A stretch of 64,000 nucleotides of DNA. It comes from Metabacillus niabensis. Its GTDB lineage: Bacteria; Bacillota; Bacilli; Bacillales; Bacillaceae. The translations under genes were made by a program, and so were the position numbers. Location of the stretch: contig NZ_JAIVLH010000014.1 in assembly GCF_020524345.1 (NCBI RefSeq), positions 1 through 64,000 of the forward strand, written 5' to 3'. The notes beneath the pieces are model-generated. The model had not been told where the DNA came from. It worked only from the letters and a program-made list of their open reading frames with translations, and searched no databases. Of the stretch, positions 35,495-44,224 are shown one piece after another; the first letter of the stretch is position 1; each line of letters starts with the position of its first letter.

Positions 35495-36727
35495 ATGGGA
35501 TATTATGATGAAACTGAAATAACACGCGAACAAAATAAACCACGAAGAAGCTTTAAACCAGTTCTTTCTTCCATCATTAGCGGTGTCGTTGGTGGAGCAC
35601 TTGTACTGGGTGTAACGACACTTACTAACGATCAACAATCAAGTGTCACAGAAAATAACCCAGCTGTCGAAACAGCTGCACAAAATGAAAGTTCAACCTC
35701 TACGGCTAATACGCAAACACTATCAACAGGCTCAAATTCGATTGCTGATATAGTAGACAGCCTTTCACCGGCAATTGTAGGTATTACAAATTTACAAACA
35801 CAAAAAACTGGAGACATCTTTCAAAACTCTTCAGGTGAAAGTGTTGAAAGTGGAACAGGTTCAGGAGTGATCTTTAAGAAAGAGGGAGACGCAGGTTATA
35901 TTATTACAAATAACCATGTTATAGAAGGAGCTCAGTCAATCGAAGTCACACTTTATAGTGGAGATAAAGTTGAAGCCGAATTAGTAGGAACAGATGCATT
36001 AACAGACATTGCTGTTCTAAAAATAAACGCTGAACATGTGACAGTCGTCGCTGAAATGGGTGACTCTACAGAGCTTCGTACAGGAGAAGATGTAATTGCA
36101 ATCGGAAATCCATTAGGTGAAGAGTTTACAAGAACTGTCACACAAGGGATTATAAGTGGAGTTGATCGAACTATTGATGTCACAACTTCTGAAGGAAATT
36201 GGGCGCTGGATGTTCTGCAAACAGATGCAGCGATAAACCCTGGTAATAGCGGGGGTCCTCTTATCAATATGAGCGGACAGGTTATTGGGATCAATAGCTT
36301 AAAGATTACTGAAAGTGGTGTCGAGGGTTTAGGATTTGCTATTCCGAGTAATGATGTGCTACCTATTGCTGAAGAGTTAATGAATAATGGTAAAATTCAA
36401 CGGCCATTTCTAGGAGTAGGTTTGGTAGAAATGAGTGAAATACCTCAGTATTATTTGCAAGAACAAATGAATCTGCCATCGGATGTAAAAGAAGGCGTGG
36501 TCGTTGGAACTGTCTCACCAAACTCTCCGGCTGATGAGGCAGGATTACAACAACAAGATGTGATTGTTTCTATGAATGATCAGGCCATTACGAATGCAAG
36601 TGACCTAAGAAAGTTTCTATATACCGAGACGGAAATAGGTGATGAAATAGATGTAACGCTATACCGTGCAGGTAAAAAAGTTACTGTTAAGATCAAGCTA
36701 ACAACTAGTGAAGCAACAAACGCATAA
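35495..36727 (+). CDS. htrB: HtrA-type serine protease (S1C) with PDZ domain
   Basis: A 410-residue membrane-anchored protease and chaperone that degrades misfolded exported proteins. TM anchor about 25-45; Ser/Thr/Asn-rich linker to about 80; trypsin-like domain about 85-290 with His in NNHVIEG, Asp in LTDIAVLK and Ser in GNSGGPL; PDZ about 300-400. B. subtilis has several HtrA proteases (HtrA, HtrB and HtrC); HtrB is the one next to cssRS, so I use that name by position and similarity, not by a decisive residue. CAGGAGGATGTTAAC gives a strong ribosome site. Confidence 0.88.
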   Translation: MGYYDETEITREQNKPRRSFKPVLSSIISGVVGGALVLGVTTLTNDQQSSVTENNPAVETAAQNESSTSTANTQTLSTGSNSIADIVDSLSPAIVGITNLQTQKTGDIFQNSSGESVESGTGSGVIFKKEGDAGYIITNNHVIEGAQSIEVTLYSGDKVEAELVGTDALTDIAVLKINAEHVTVVAEMGDSTELRTGEDVIAIGNPLGEEFTRTVTQGIISGVDRTIDVTTSEGNWALDVLQTDAAINPGNSGGPLINMSGQVIGINSLKITESGVEGLGFAIPSNDVLPIAEELMNNGKIQRPFLGVGLVEMSEIPQYYLQEQMNLPSDVKEGVVVGTVSPNSPADEAGLQQQDVIVSMNDQAITNASDLRKFLYTETEIGDEIDVTLYRAGKKVTVKIKLTTSEATNA

Positions 36728-36773
36728 TACTCACATCTTGCAATAGGAAAAGCCATTACTCTTTATATATAAT

Positions 36774-36842
36774 AAAGCTGACATGATGGAATGATCTATC
36801 CCCCTTCGGATCATTTCCTGATTGTTAGCTTTTTCGCTTTTT
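36774..36842 (+). terminator. Terminator after the htrA-type gene
   Basis: AAAGCTGAC...GTTAGCTTT at the base and GATC/GATC near the top form a long imperfect hairpin around a C-rich loop, followed by two T runs. Confidence 0.7.
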
Positions 36843-36977
36843 TCAACATGTGAATGAATCATGATGAAAAAAGGGAAGAGTTTGAAAACTAGATAGTGTA
36901 AAATGAAAAATGGGTACTAGTTCATGCATACATATCTATTTAACTAGATTCTTATGAAAACTAGGAAGGGGAACACC

Positions 36978-38438
36978 ATGAATAGCATAAAAATAGAGAA
37001 AAAGAGAGAGAAACTGGAAATCTTTATAAGAGATAGTGTGTTAATTAAACAACTGTTTGACGAGTCAAAGTCCGAAGCTTATTATGCTATGGATCTAGAA
37101 GGGAATTATGTAAAAGCAAATAAAGCATGTGAAAAGATATCGGGATATACTCAGGATGAATTAATTCGTTTCTCTTATAAAGAGCTTATCATTAATAAGC
37201 ATCTTGATGATGTAGATACAAAGTTCCAGTACTCGATAACAGGAGCTATTCAAAAATACGAATGTACGATTCTATCAAAGAATAACAACAAAGTGGATTT
37301 GGAAGTGACAAATTCTCCTGTCATTGTGGATAATGAGATTATCGGTGTATATGGAATAGCAAAGAATATCACTAATTCGAATGAACAAAAAAAGAAGCTA
37401 AAGGAAAGTGAACAGCTCCATCGCAGTCTAATAGAGCATTCTCCTGATGGAGTGATCATAGTCCAGGAGCAACGAGTTGTTTTTGCTAACAAAAAAGCTT
37501 CGGAGTTACTCGGTGGAAATGATGTTAAAGATATTTTAGGAAAAGATGTAAGCGGATTTTTCCGGGAATATTCAAGCAGGCTTATCAAAAATTTAAGTAT
37601 GGCTGAAAAAGGGAAGGCATCAGATTTACACGAAGTAAAAATGGTACAACTGAACAATGAAGAAATAGATGTTGAGGTTAAGACTATTCCTACAATATTC
37701 TTAGAGGAGCAAGCAGTTTATTTCATTATTAGAGATATTACAGAAAGAAAACTGGCACACGAAATGATGATTAACTCGGAAAAATTAACAGTTGCCGGAC
37801 AATTGGCAGCGGGTATTGCTCATGAAATTCGTAATCCGATAACAGCAATAAAAGGATTTTTGCAGTTAATGGATAGCGGAAAAAACTATAATCAAGAATT
37901 TTTTTCAGTGATTTCTGCTGAAATTAATCGCATGGAACTTATCCTGAGTGAACTATTGGCATTGGCCAAGCCACAATTAGAACGGTATCGTCATATAGAA
38001 ATTCAAAGTATTTTAAAACATGTTGTTGCCCTTACCAAATCTCAAGCAATTTTACATAATATCCATATAACAACTAAGTTCCATTCAGACCCTTTATTTG
38101 TATTATGCGATGAAAATAAACTCAAACAGGTGTTTATTAATTTTATAAAAAATGCAATAGAAGCAATGGAAAATGAAGGGACGATTACACTAACTATTGA
38201 CCAACACGATGATTATTTTGTTGTGATAAACATTCAAGATCAAGGACCGGGAATACCGAAAGAGATCCTTGGTAAAATAGGCGAACCTTTTTTTACAACA
38301 AAAGAAAATGGTACAGGTCTCGGAGTATTGGTTAGTTTTGAAATTGTGAAACATCATAATGGATCTATTAGTATTGATAGTAATTCAAATGGATCAACTA
38401 TCTCGATTCACCTTCCAATGACCAAGTCTTGTGAATGA
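36978..38438 (+). CDS. Cytosolic PAS-domain sensor histidine kinase (sporulation-kinase type)
   Basis: A 486-residue kinase without membrane segments. Two PAS domains lie at about 25-140 and 150-265, followed by HisKA with the acceptor His in AAGIAHEIRNPITAIKGFLQLM and HATPase with NAIEAMENEG, DQGPGIPKE and GTGLGVLVSFEIV. The layout and H-box wording are those of Bacillus KinA/KinE-like kinases that feed the Spo0F phosphorelay. No response regulator is adjacent. I use ATG 36978 (AAGGGGAACACC upstream) over the ATG 24 bases before. Confidence 0.82.
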   Translation: MNSIKIEKKREKLEIFIRDSVLIKQLFDESKSEAYYAMDLEGNYVKANKACEKISGYTQDELIRFSYKELIINKHLDDVDTKFQYSITGAIQKYECTILSKNNNKVDLEVTNSPVIVDNEIIGVYGIAKNITNSNEQKKKLKESEQLHRSLIEHSPDGVIIVQEQRVVFANKKASELLGGNDVKDILGKDVSGFFREYSSRLIKNLSMAEKGKASDLHEVKMVQLNNEEIDVEVKTIPTIFLEEQAVYFIIRDITERKLAHEMMINSEKLTVAGQLAAGIAHEIRNPITAIKGFLQLMDSGKNYNQEFFSVISAEINRMELILSELLALAKPQLERYRHIEIQSILKHVVALTKSQAILHNIHITTKFHSDPLFVLCDENKLKQVFINFIKNAIEAMENEGTITLTIDQHDDYFVVINIQDQGPGIPKEILGKIGEPFFTTKENGTGLGVLVSFEIVKHHNGSISIDSNSNGSTISIHLPMTKSCE

Positions 38439-38462
38439 ATAGTAAAAGAGTGAGGAGAATCT

Positions 38463-38903
38463 ATGGAGATTAAGACGAAACGATTAAATATCAAACCTTG
38501 TACAAGAGATTTATATGAAAGCGACGAGGAAGTAAAGCCTCATATCCAACTCTATTTGGAAGAACTCGAATCTGATCAAGATCTTTTTGGGTGGGGAGTG
38601 TGGCTTGTATTCTCTCAAACGGATCAACAATTAATTGGGGATATAGGTTTTAAAGGAAAGCCTGTTGATGGTGTTGTAGAGGTTGGATACGGAATTACTC
38701 ATGACGAACAAAACAAAGGGTATGCTACCGAGGCAGTTGAAGCATTAGTAAACTGGGCTTTTCAAACAGGTAAAGTAAATAAAATCGTGGCGGAATGCTT
38801 AAAAACAAACGAGGCATCTATACGTGTATTAGAAAAACTGTTCATGACTAAAGTGGAACAGGACGAACATATGATATATTGGGAAAAACATATTTTTCAT
38901 TAA
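38463..38903 (+). CDS. GNAT-family N-acetyltransferase (RimJ/RimL type)
   Basis: A 146-residue acetyltransferase. The opening IKTKRLNIKPCTRDLY and the acetyl-CoA loop EQNKGYATEAVEALVNW near 82-97, followed by TNEASIRVLEKL, mark the RimJ/RimL-like group that acetylates protein N-termini or small amines. Substrate unknown. It lies 24 bp after the PAS kinase with GTGAGGAGAATCT in front and is probably on its transcript. Confidence 0.85.
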   Translation: MEIKTKRLNIKPCTRDLYESDEEVKPHIQLYLEELESDQDLFGWGVWLVFSQTDQQLIGDIGFKGKPVDGVVEVGYGITHDEQNKGYATEAVEALVNWAFQTGKVNKIVAECLKTNEASIRVLEKLFMTKVEQDEHMIYWEKHIFH

Positions 38904-38911
38904 GTAAATGG

Positions 38912-38944
38912 AGGTCCTCATATTGATGATGTGAGGACCTTTTC
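38912..38944. terminator. Terminator between the GNAT and Mn-catalase genes
   Basis: AGGTCCTCA (38912-38920) pairs with TGAGGACCT (38932-38940), then TTTTC. Confidence 0.8.
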
Positions 38945-38949
38945 TGGTC

Positions 38950-39774
38950 TTAACAACTACTTGGTGGTGTATCATGGTACACTGGCGGCGCTGGTCGTGG
39001 GACTGGTTTTGGTGCGTGTGGTTGTGGGTGTTGGACATATTCAAATACACCTTGCCCATCCATACTTGGTCCACTTGCCCAACGGCCCTGTGCACTTTCT
39101 TCACCTCTCGATAAATTCATAAATTTATATGAAAATGCCTGTGCTTCCAAATGTATTGGGAATGTACTTGGTACGGTTCGCCCTTCCTTGGCTTCAAGCT
39201 CTGCAATAGCTGCTAACCATTGATTTTGATGCATACGATCTCTTGCGATTAAGAATGACAGCATATCTTTAACTCCGCGGTCATCTGTTGCTTCATATAA
39301 ACGAACAGCTTGTAATCGACCTTGTGACTCAGCATTTAAATTTGCCCTAAAGTCAGCCAATAAATTACCACTTGCAATAATATAACTTCCCATCCATGGC
39401 ACACCGGTACTATTTACAGGGAGTGCACCGAGTCCTGAAACAATAGCATGCTGTGGATTCATACCACCCAGAACTGACTCAATGACAGGATTTTTGGCAG
39501 CCTCTTCTTGATCTTTTAGAGGTGCGTTATCAAGTAATCTGCCAATCATCGTTGCCAGCATTTCTATATGTGCAAGTTCCTCTGTTCCTATATCTAATAA
39601 CATATCCTTGTACTTTCCTGGACATCTTGTTGCCCAGCCTTGAAATAAGTATTGTAAGGCAACTGATATTTCACCAAATTGACCACCTAAGATTTCCTGA
39701 AGCTTTTTGGCATAAACAGCATCCGGACGATCGGGTTTCGCGTTATATTGAAGTTCCTTGATGTGAAAAAACAT
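38950..39774 (-). CDS. Manganese catalase
   Basis: A 274-residue non-haem catalase that breaks down hydrogen peroxide with a dimanganese centre in a ferritin-like four-helix bundle. Metal-ligand motifs are visible: GEISVALQYLFQGW, GTEELAHIEMLA and later RDRMHQNQW. The length and a Pro/His-rich tail ending PPSSC match the B. subtilis YdbD type, not the shorter coat protein CotJC. It is divergent from the DUF2935 gene across about 145 bp. Confidence 0.92.
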   Translation of the reverse strand: MFFHIKELQYNAKPDRPDAVYAKKLQEILGGQFGEISVALQYLFQGWATRCPGKYKDMLLDIGTEELAHIEMLATMIGRLLDNAPLKDQEEAAKNPVIESVLGGMNPQHAIVSGLGALPVNSTGVPWMGSYIIASGNLLADFRANLNAESQGRLQAVRLYEATDDRGVKDMLSFLIARDRMHQNQWLAAIAELEAKEGRTVPSTFPIHLEAQAFSYKFMNLSRGEESAQGRWASGPSMDGQGVFEYVQHPQPHAPKPVPRPAPPVYHDTPPSSC

Positions 39775-39919
39775 GAAGAAACCCTCCTTGCTTGTATTGT
39801 GTGAACATGGATATATATATTCCTTGATGAAATTGTCCTATTCCTCACTCATTCTCCTTTTACTAATCCTAGCTCAACAAACATACATATAAATGAAGAT
39901 TGTTGAGAGGAGGAAGAAA

Positions 39920-40711
39920 ATGAAAACTTTTGAGGAAGCTGCAGCTTTTGAACATCAATTTTGGCTACAGGTACTCGGTGACCATGCAAGATTTATTCTA
40001 GAATCATTGGTTGTCATGGAAACACAGGATATTGAAAAAGCAAAGAGATTTAGAGAAATATTTGATACTTTATTAAAAAAATCAAGAGAACAATCTAATC
40101 TAACAGCCTTAACATTAGAAGCTGAGGAATATGCTAAAGAGTTTCGTGAGTTTAAGCTTTCAATCATAAAAAGACATATTTCAGGGGAAATAAAGATTCA
40201 TCTAACACCTACTTTTATTAATCATATGGTGAATGAGCTCGAAGAATATTTACTTGTTCTCTCTTATTTAAAAAGAAAGGAAGCACCACCGATCTTTCAC
40301 GAGCTTCACCATCATTTATTGTGGTTATTAGATGCAGCAGGTCATGCAGGGGCTATTTCCGATGAATTAGATGCAACTGAAAAAAAATTAAAACGGAAAA
40401 GTGATAAATATATAAAAGAATTTGAAGAGTTTTATATAAAAGCAGTCGAGTTATCGGGTTACTTACGAACTAATATCGATTCATTTCCTGCGTTAACAAG
40501 AATGAACAAAGAAGTTCAGCTTGAAATTGAGTTGTTTAGAGGATTCTTGGCCGAAGTTGAAGAAATGGAGCTGAATAAGGAAATGCTCAGCACGTTTTCA
40601 CCTTTGATGGCAGATCATATGATGAGAGAGGAATGTTATTACTTAATGAAGGTGGCAGAATCTGCTCAAACTAAAATGCCATCTTGTGATCCAACAAAAC
40701 CTAGAATATAG
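39920..40711 (+). CDS. DUF2935 helical protein, ferritin-like two-repeat
   Basis: A 263-residue all-helical cytosolic protein with an internal repeat: EHQFWLQVLGDHARFILE near 8-25 and a second half with ELHHHLLWLLDAAGHAGAI near 135 and DHMMREECYYLMKV near 240. The spaced Glu and His residues could bind a metal pair as in ferritin-like folds, an inference. Family function is unknown. GAGAGGAGGAAGAAA precedes ATG 39920, which I prefer over the codon nine residues upstream. It is divergent from manganese catalase, so the two could respond together to peroxide. Confidence 0.8.
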   Translation: MKTFEEAAAFEHQFWLQVLGDHARFILESLVVMETQDIEKAKRFREIFDTLLKKSREQSNLTALTLEAEEYAKEFREFKLSIIKRHISGEIKIHLTPTFINHMVNELEEYLLVLSYLKRKEAPPIFHELHHHLLWLLDAAGHAGAISDELDATEKKLKRKSDKYIKEFEEFYIKAVELSGYLRTNIDSFPALTRMNKEVQLEIELFRGFLAEVEEMELNKEMLSTFSPLMADHMMREECYYLMKVAESAQTKMPSCDPTKPRI

Positions 40712-40712
40712 A

Positions 40713-40756
40713 AGAGTAGGAGGACAGTTGTTTAAAAGCTGTCTTCCTACTCTTGA
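40713..40756. terminator. Bidirectional terminator between DUF2935 and SMR genes
   Basis: AGAGTAGGAGGACAG (40713-40727) pairs with CTGTCTTCCTACTCT (40739-40753; one G-T pair). Confidence 0.8.
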
Positions 40757-40771
40757 ATTCTTAAACAAAAT

Positions 40772-41089
40772 TTAAGATGGCAAAAACTTTAACCCAACAG
40801 TCGCGGATATGATCAAAGCAATAAACAAAACGCGTTTCCATTCTGCAGGTTCTTGTAAAAATAAAATACCAAACAGTGCACTACCAGCTGTTCCGATTCC
40901 AGTCCAAACAGCATAAGCGGTTCCCATTGAAATCGTTTCTAACGCAAACGTTAACAACAAAAAGCTTGTACCAAACCCTAAGATTAGAAATAGTCCATTT
41001 AATAGATTCTTTTTTTCATTGAAACGGGCAATTGCAGCAACACCTGCTACTTCACATAGACCGGCTAAAATTAAGAAAAACCAATCCAT
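40772..41089 (-). CDS. SMR-family efflux protein, second subunit
   Basis: A 105-residue protein with four membrane helices of the small multidrug resistance family. The essential membrane Glu is in LAGLCEVAGVAAI (about 13), and the central GTAYAVWTGIGTAGSALFGILFL is the family signature. It starts one base after the stop of another SMR gene. Paired SMR genes form obligate heterodimers. The TetR-SMR-SMR order matches B. subtilis yvdT-yvdS-yvdR. Confidence 0.88.
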   Translation of the reverse strand: MDWFFLILAGLCEVAGVAAIARFNEKKNLLNGLFLILGFGTSFLLLTFALETISMGTAYAVWTGIGTAGSALFGILFLQEPAEWKRVLFIALIISATVGLKFLPS

Positions 41090-41090
41090 C

Positions 41091-41435
41091 TTAGTTCTCT
41101 CCTTTCACAGGCTGACCAGGTTCAGTAGTTACCATTTTCAGGCCGACAACTCCTGTTATAAGGACAGCACATAAAATAAGCTTTAACCAGTTTACCTCAT
41201 TTGAAAAGAGGACAAGCTCGACAATGACAGTACCAGCAGCTCCTAACCCTGTAAACACTGCATATACAGTACTAATCGGAAGTTTTTTAGTTGCAGTAAT
41301 TAATAAATAAAAACTAACGAAAATACATATGACGGTACCAGCCCACTCCAAGCCAGTTGTTGCATGCTTTAACCCTGTTACCCAACTAACCTCAAAAAAT
41401 GTTGATATATAGACAAGAAGCCAATATTTATTCAT
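41091..41435 (-). CDS. SMR-family efflux protein, first subunit
   Basis: A 114-residue four-helix SMR protein with the essential Glu in STFFEVSWVTGLKH (about 15) and the signature VYAVFTGLGAAGTVI. It is the heterodimer partner of the SMR protein just downstream. The start ATG 41435 lies within the end of the tetR gene (8-base overlap), with GGAGGAAGAACAC before it; a longer open frame to 41555 only overlaps tetR. Substrates may be guanidinium-type or quaternary ammonium compounds, from family knowledge. Confidence 0.87.
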   Translation of the reverse strand: MNKYWLLVYISTFFEVSWVTGLKHATTGLEWAGTVICIFVSFYLLITATKKLPISTVYAVFTGLGAAGTVIVELVLFSNEVNWLKLILCAVLITGVVGLKMVTTEPGQPVKGEN

Positions 41436-42021
41436 TTTTGTGTTCTTCCTCCTTTTGAACCGTAATTCCTCTCCAAAAAATGTTCCAGGAAGCAAGAAGT
41501 CTTCTTTGAAATCGATCTCTTCCACTATAAAGAAGCTCAATTTGAAGTGAATCAATAAGAGCGATATAGGAAATGGCTACTTCTTCCGCCGATACTTGAA
41601 AAGCCGTTCGTTGCGACTCTAAATACTGAAGCAAAAGATGCTCAATACCATCTAAATATTGATACACCTTCTCCATCATTTGCTCATACAAATGGGAAGG
41701 AGGAAGAAAAGCGTTTCGCAACAAAAACATGGTGGATGGATGTGTCTCATAGCGTTTGCCATAGTCAGATAAAAACTGAAAAAGCTTGTCATACAATGAT
41801 AATGTGTGATAACTTGCAAAATAATCTTGTAAATATTGTTTTTCATCTATGATTACTTCTTCAAGTATCGTTAAATATAATTCGTCTTTACCAGCAAAAT
41901 GTGCATAGATGGATTGTTTTTTTATTCCGACATCTTTGGCAATAGTTGCTAGAGAAGTACCATCATACCCATTTTGTGCAAATTGAATTAAAGCAGCCTT
42001 TTTAATTTTTGAAGCAGACAT
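41428..42021 (-). CDS. TetR-family repressor of the SMR pump
   Basis: A 197-residue regulator with an N-terminal helix-turn-helix (about 22-45, TSLATIAKDVGIKKQSIYAHFAGKDELY) and a variable ligand-binding domain. It is the first gene of an operon with the two SMR genes and overlaps the first of them, so it most likely represses its own operon and is released by a pump substrate. An imperfect inverted repeat around the promoter (TTACGTTCGTCAGTTTACAG, 42035-42054) could be the operator; this is uncertain. Confidence 0.88.
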   Translation of the reverse strand: MSASKIKKAALIQFAQNGYDGTSLATIAKDVGIKKQSIYAHFAGKDELYLTILEEVIIDEKQYLQDYFASYHTLSLYDKLFQFLSDYGKRYETHPSTMFLLRNAFLPPSHLYEQMMEKVYQYLDGIEHLLLQYLESQRTAFQVSAEEVAISYIALIDSLQIELLYSGRDRFQRRLLASWNIFWRGITVQKEEEHKNE

Positions 42022-42205
42022 GTTATCAACCTTCCTTACGTTCGTCAGTTTACAGTATATATCCTCTTTCTGTGAGAGTCAATCCTTCAATTACTAGTGG
42101 TAAATAAGTAGGGTTAGTTTCAAAATACTGACATTGCTTTTTTCAATTAGGGCTTGTTATTCTATTCAAGAAAGAATAAGAACGATAAAGTATAGGAGTA
42201 GCATC

Positions 42206-43402
42206 ATGAAAAAATTCTACCTTAAGTATGTTCTGATTGCTTTCGTCATATGCTCATTTATATTGCCAAAAACCATGGAAGTGGATGCTGCCGCAAACAT
42301 GGAGAGTAAGAATTTACAGCTTTATAGTGAAGCTGTTGTTCTGATTGATGCTGATTCAGGAAAGGTCCTTTACGAAAAAAATAGTAAAGAGAAGCTTCCG
42401 CCGGCAAGTATAACGAAAATTGCTACAGCCATTTATGCAATTGAAAAAGGGAATATAAATGATCTTGTGACTGTTAGTGAGAATGCAAGAAATGTGGATG
42501 GAACGAGAGTATATCTGGAAGCGGGTGAACAGGTTCCATTAAAAAAGTTAATCCAAGGCTTAGTTATTAATTCTGGGAATGATGCAGGAGTTGCGATTGC
42601 AGAACATCTTAGTGGTTCTGTTGAACAATTTACCGAAGATTTTAATCAATTTTTACAACAAGAAGTGGGGGTAGAAAATACCCATTTCTCAAACCCGCAT
42701 GGACTTCATGAACCAGATCATTTAACAACAGCAGAGGATATGGCCAAAATTACGCAATATGCTATACAAAATCAAACATTTAGAGACATCTTTCAAACGA
42801 GTGAATTGAAGTGGGATGGAGAGAGCTGGGATACAACTCTTATTAATCATCATGAAATGGTACGAGACAAGGAATATGAAGGAATCACAGGTGGAAAAAA
42901 TGGGTTTGTCCAGGAAGCGGGATTTACTCTTGTCACAACAGCTGAACGAGAGAATATAAGTTTGATTGCTGTAACGCTAAATTCAATGTACAGTCAGCAA
43001 TCCTACGATGACACGATCTCCTTATTGGATTATGGTTTTGAACACTTTGAAACAGATCTTGTACTAAAAAATGAAAAATTTACAGATGGATTTGATCATT
43101 CCTTCCTGGTTACACAAGATACATCGTTTACAAAACGAAAGGGAGAAACGATTGAAAAAGAGGTAAGTCCATCTGGCGAACTTATCGTCAAGGGTGAGGA
43201 TCACAGGATTATAACAGAAGTAGAACTTGATCAAGTTGAAAATAAAGAGAAAAATGAACAAATGAAAAGTGAGATCGTGACAAATGAAGAGGTGGTAGAT
43301 CAGAACAAAGAGGAACTCCATTTATCTATCATTGTTCCAACAGCAGTCACCATCGGTTTATTTATTTCACTTCTTTTTTATTTTCAAATTCGAAAAATCT
43401 AA
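42206..43402 (+). CDS. Serine-type D-Ala-D-Ala carboxypeptidase (DacF/PBP5-like) with altered KTG motif
   Basis: A 398-residue exported low-molecular-weight penicillin-binding protein that trims the terminal D-Ala from peptidoglycan stems. Signal peptide 1-30; catalytic Ser68 and Lys71 in PASITK; Ser123-Gly-Asn125 in NSGND. The third motif, usually KTG, reads Lys231-Asn232-Gly233 in GGKNGF. A PBP5 C-terminal domain and a C-terminal membrane helix (about 373-394) follow. The Asn replaces the Thr that normally contacts the substrate carboxylate, so activity may be changed. ATG 42206 has TAGGAGTAGC upstream and starts at the signal peptide. Confidence 0.85.
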   Translation: MKKFYLKYVLIAFVICSFILPKTMEVDAAANMESKNLQLYSEAVVLIDADSGKVLYEKNSKEKLPPASITKIATAIYAIEKGNINDLVTVSENARNVDGTRVYLEAGEQVPLKKLIQGLVINSGNDAGVAIAEHLSGSVEQFTEDFNQFLQQEVGVENTHFSNPHGLHEPDHLTTAEDMAKITQYAIQNQTFRDIFQTSELKWDGESWDTTLINHHEMVRDKEYEGITGGKNGFVQEAGFTLVTTAERENISLIAVTLNSMYSQQSYDDTISLLDYGFEHFETDLVLKNEKFTDGFDHSFLVTQDTSFTKRKGETIEKEVSPSGELIVKGEDHRIITEVELDQVENKEKNEQMKSEIVTNEEVVDQNKEELHLSIIVPTAVTIGLFISLLFYFQIRKI

Positions 43403-43483
43403 AAACTTATTTTGATTCTATATCAAGATTTATCTATAATGGTAAGGAAAGTCTATCACTCGTTAAGAAAGAAGTGTGAACAC

Positions 43484-43660
43484 ATGAATTTGGGATTCGG
43501 AGAAATCTTACTTATCTTGTTTGTCGCATTATTATTATTTGGACCTAAAAAATTACCGGAATTGGGAAAGGCTGCCGGTAAAACACTTAGAGAATTTAAA
43601 AATGCAACAAAGGGCCTCATGGATGATGAAGAGCCAGCAAATAAAAAAAGTAATCACTAA
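43484..43660 (+). CDS. tatA: Twin-arginine translocase subunit TatA
   Basis: A 58-residue protein: short N-terminal membrane helix (about 5-20), hinge [15 protein letters not shown], amphipathic helix and charged tail. These are the classic TatA features; it forms the pore-like part of the Tat export system with TatC. No tatC gene is adjacent, as for the stand-alone tatAc of B. subtilis. The ATG at 43484 is used because the longer open frame would place 24 polar residues before the membrane helix. Confidence 0.92.
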   Translation: MNLGFGEILLILFVALLLFGPKKLPELGKAAGKTLREFKNATKGLMDDEEPANKKSNH

Positions 43661-43668
43661 ATGATATG

Positions 43669-43702
43669 GACACAGCAGACGATGCTTGTGTCTTTTTTGT
43701 TT
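43669..43702 (+). terminator. Terminator after tatA
   Basis: GACACAGCA (43669-43677) pairs with TGCTTGTGTC (43683-43692; one bulge), then TTTTTTG. The stretch 43703-43930 contains no supportable gene. Confidence 0.75.
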
Positions 43703-43933
43703 TGTAAAAATATATCCTAGGAAAAGAATAAAATAAGAAGATTGAATAAGAAAACAATAGATGTAAACGATTAATTGCGTGATTTTGAACAAATATTATC
43801 AAAAAATGAACTTTTTCATGCTTTACGATTGATTGGTGAGGGGAGTAAGATTACATTCATAAATAATATGAATCATTAAGTTAGTTGACTACTTATTAAG
43901 AAAAGCACGTTTTCAAATAAAAAAAGAATAGAT

Positions 43934-44140
43934 GATCAAAGATCGCTTAATCCTATAAAAATAGGAGCGGGGGACCCATGAAAGTGTCTTAACAGACTTG
44001 GGGTGAATCAAACATCTTTATAGATGGTTTGTAGGGCTACTCTTTTGCCCGAATCCGACAGCTAACTCCGCAAGCGTTAAAGGGATGACCATGTGCTTAA
44101 TGAAAAGACACAGGGACTCACTACCCTTGTGTCTTTTTGG
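43934..44140 (+). promoter_or_regulatory. Cyclic di-AMP riboswitch (ydaO/yuaA motif) with terminator
   Basis: The conserved core of the ydaO/yuaA class is visible: ATCGCTTAATCCT, AGGAGCGGGGGACCCA, GGGGTGAATC, AGGGCTACTCTTTTGCCCGA and ATCCGACAGCTAACTCCGCA. An intrinsic terminator follows at 44103-44138 (GACACAGGG with CCCTTGTGTC, T run). High c-di-AMP switches such leaders to termination. The downstream genes are ktrA (yuaA) and ktrB, the classic target. Confidence 0.95.
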
Positions 44141-44224
44141 GTTGTTTTGAAACATATGTGTACGCATTGTTTTAAAGAAGACATTAGTAAATGACTACAT
44201 TATGCATTGAAAGAAGGAATTTTT

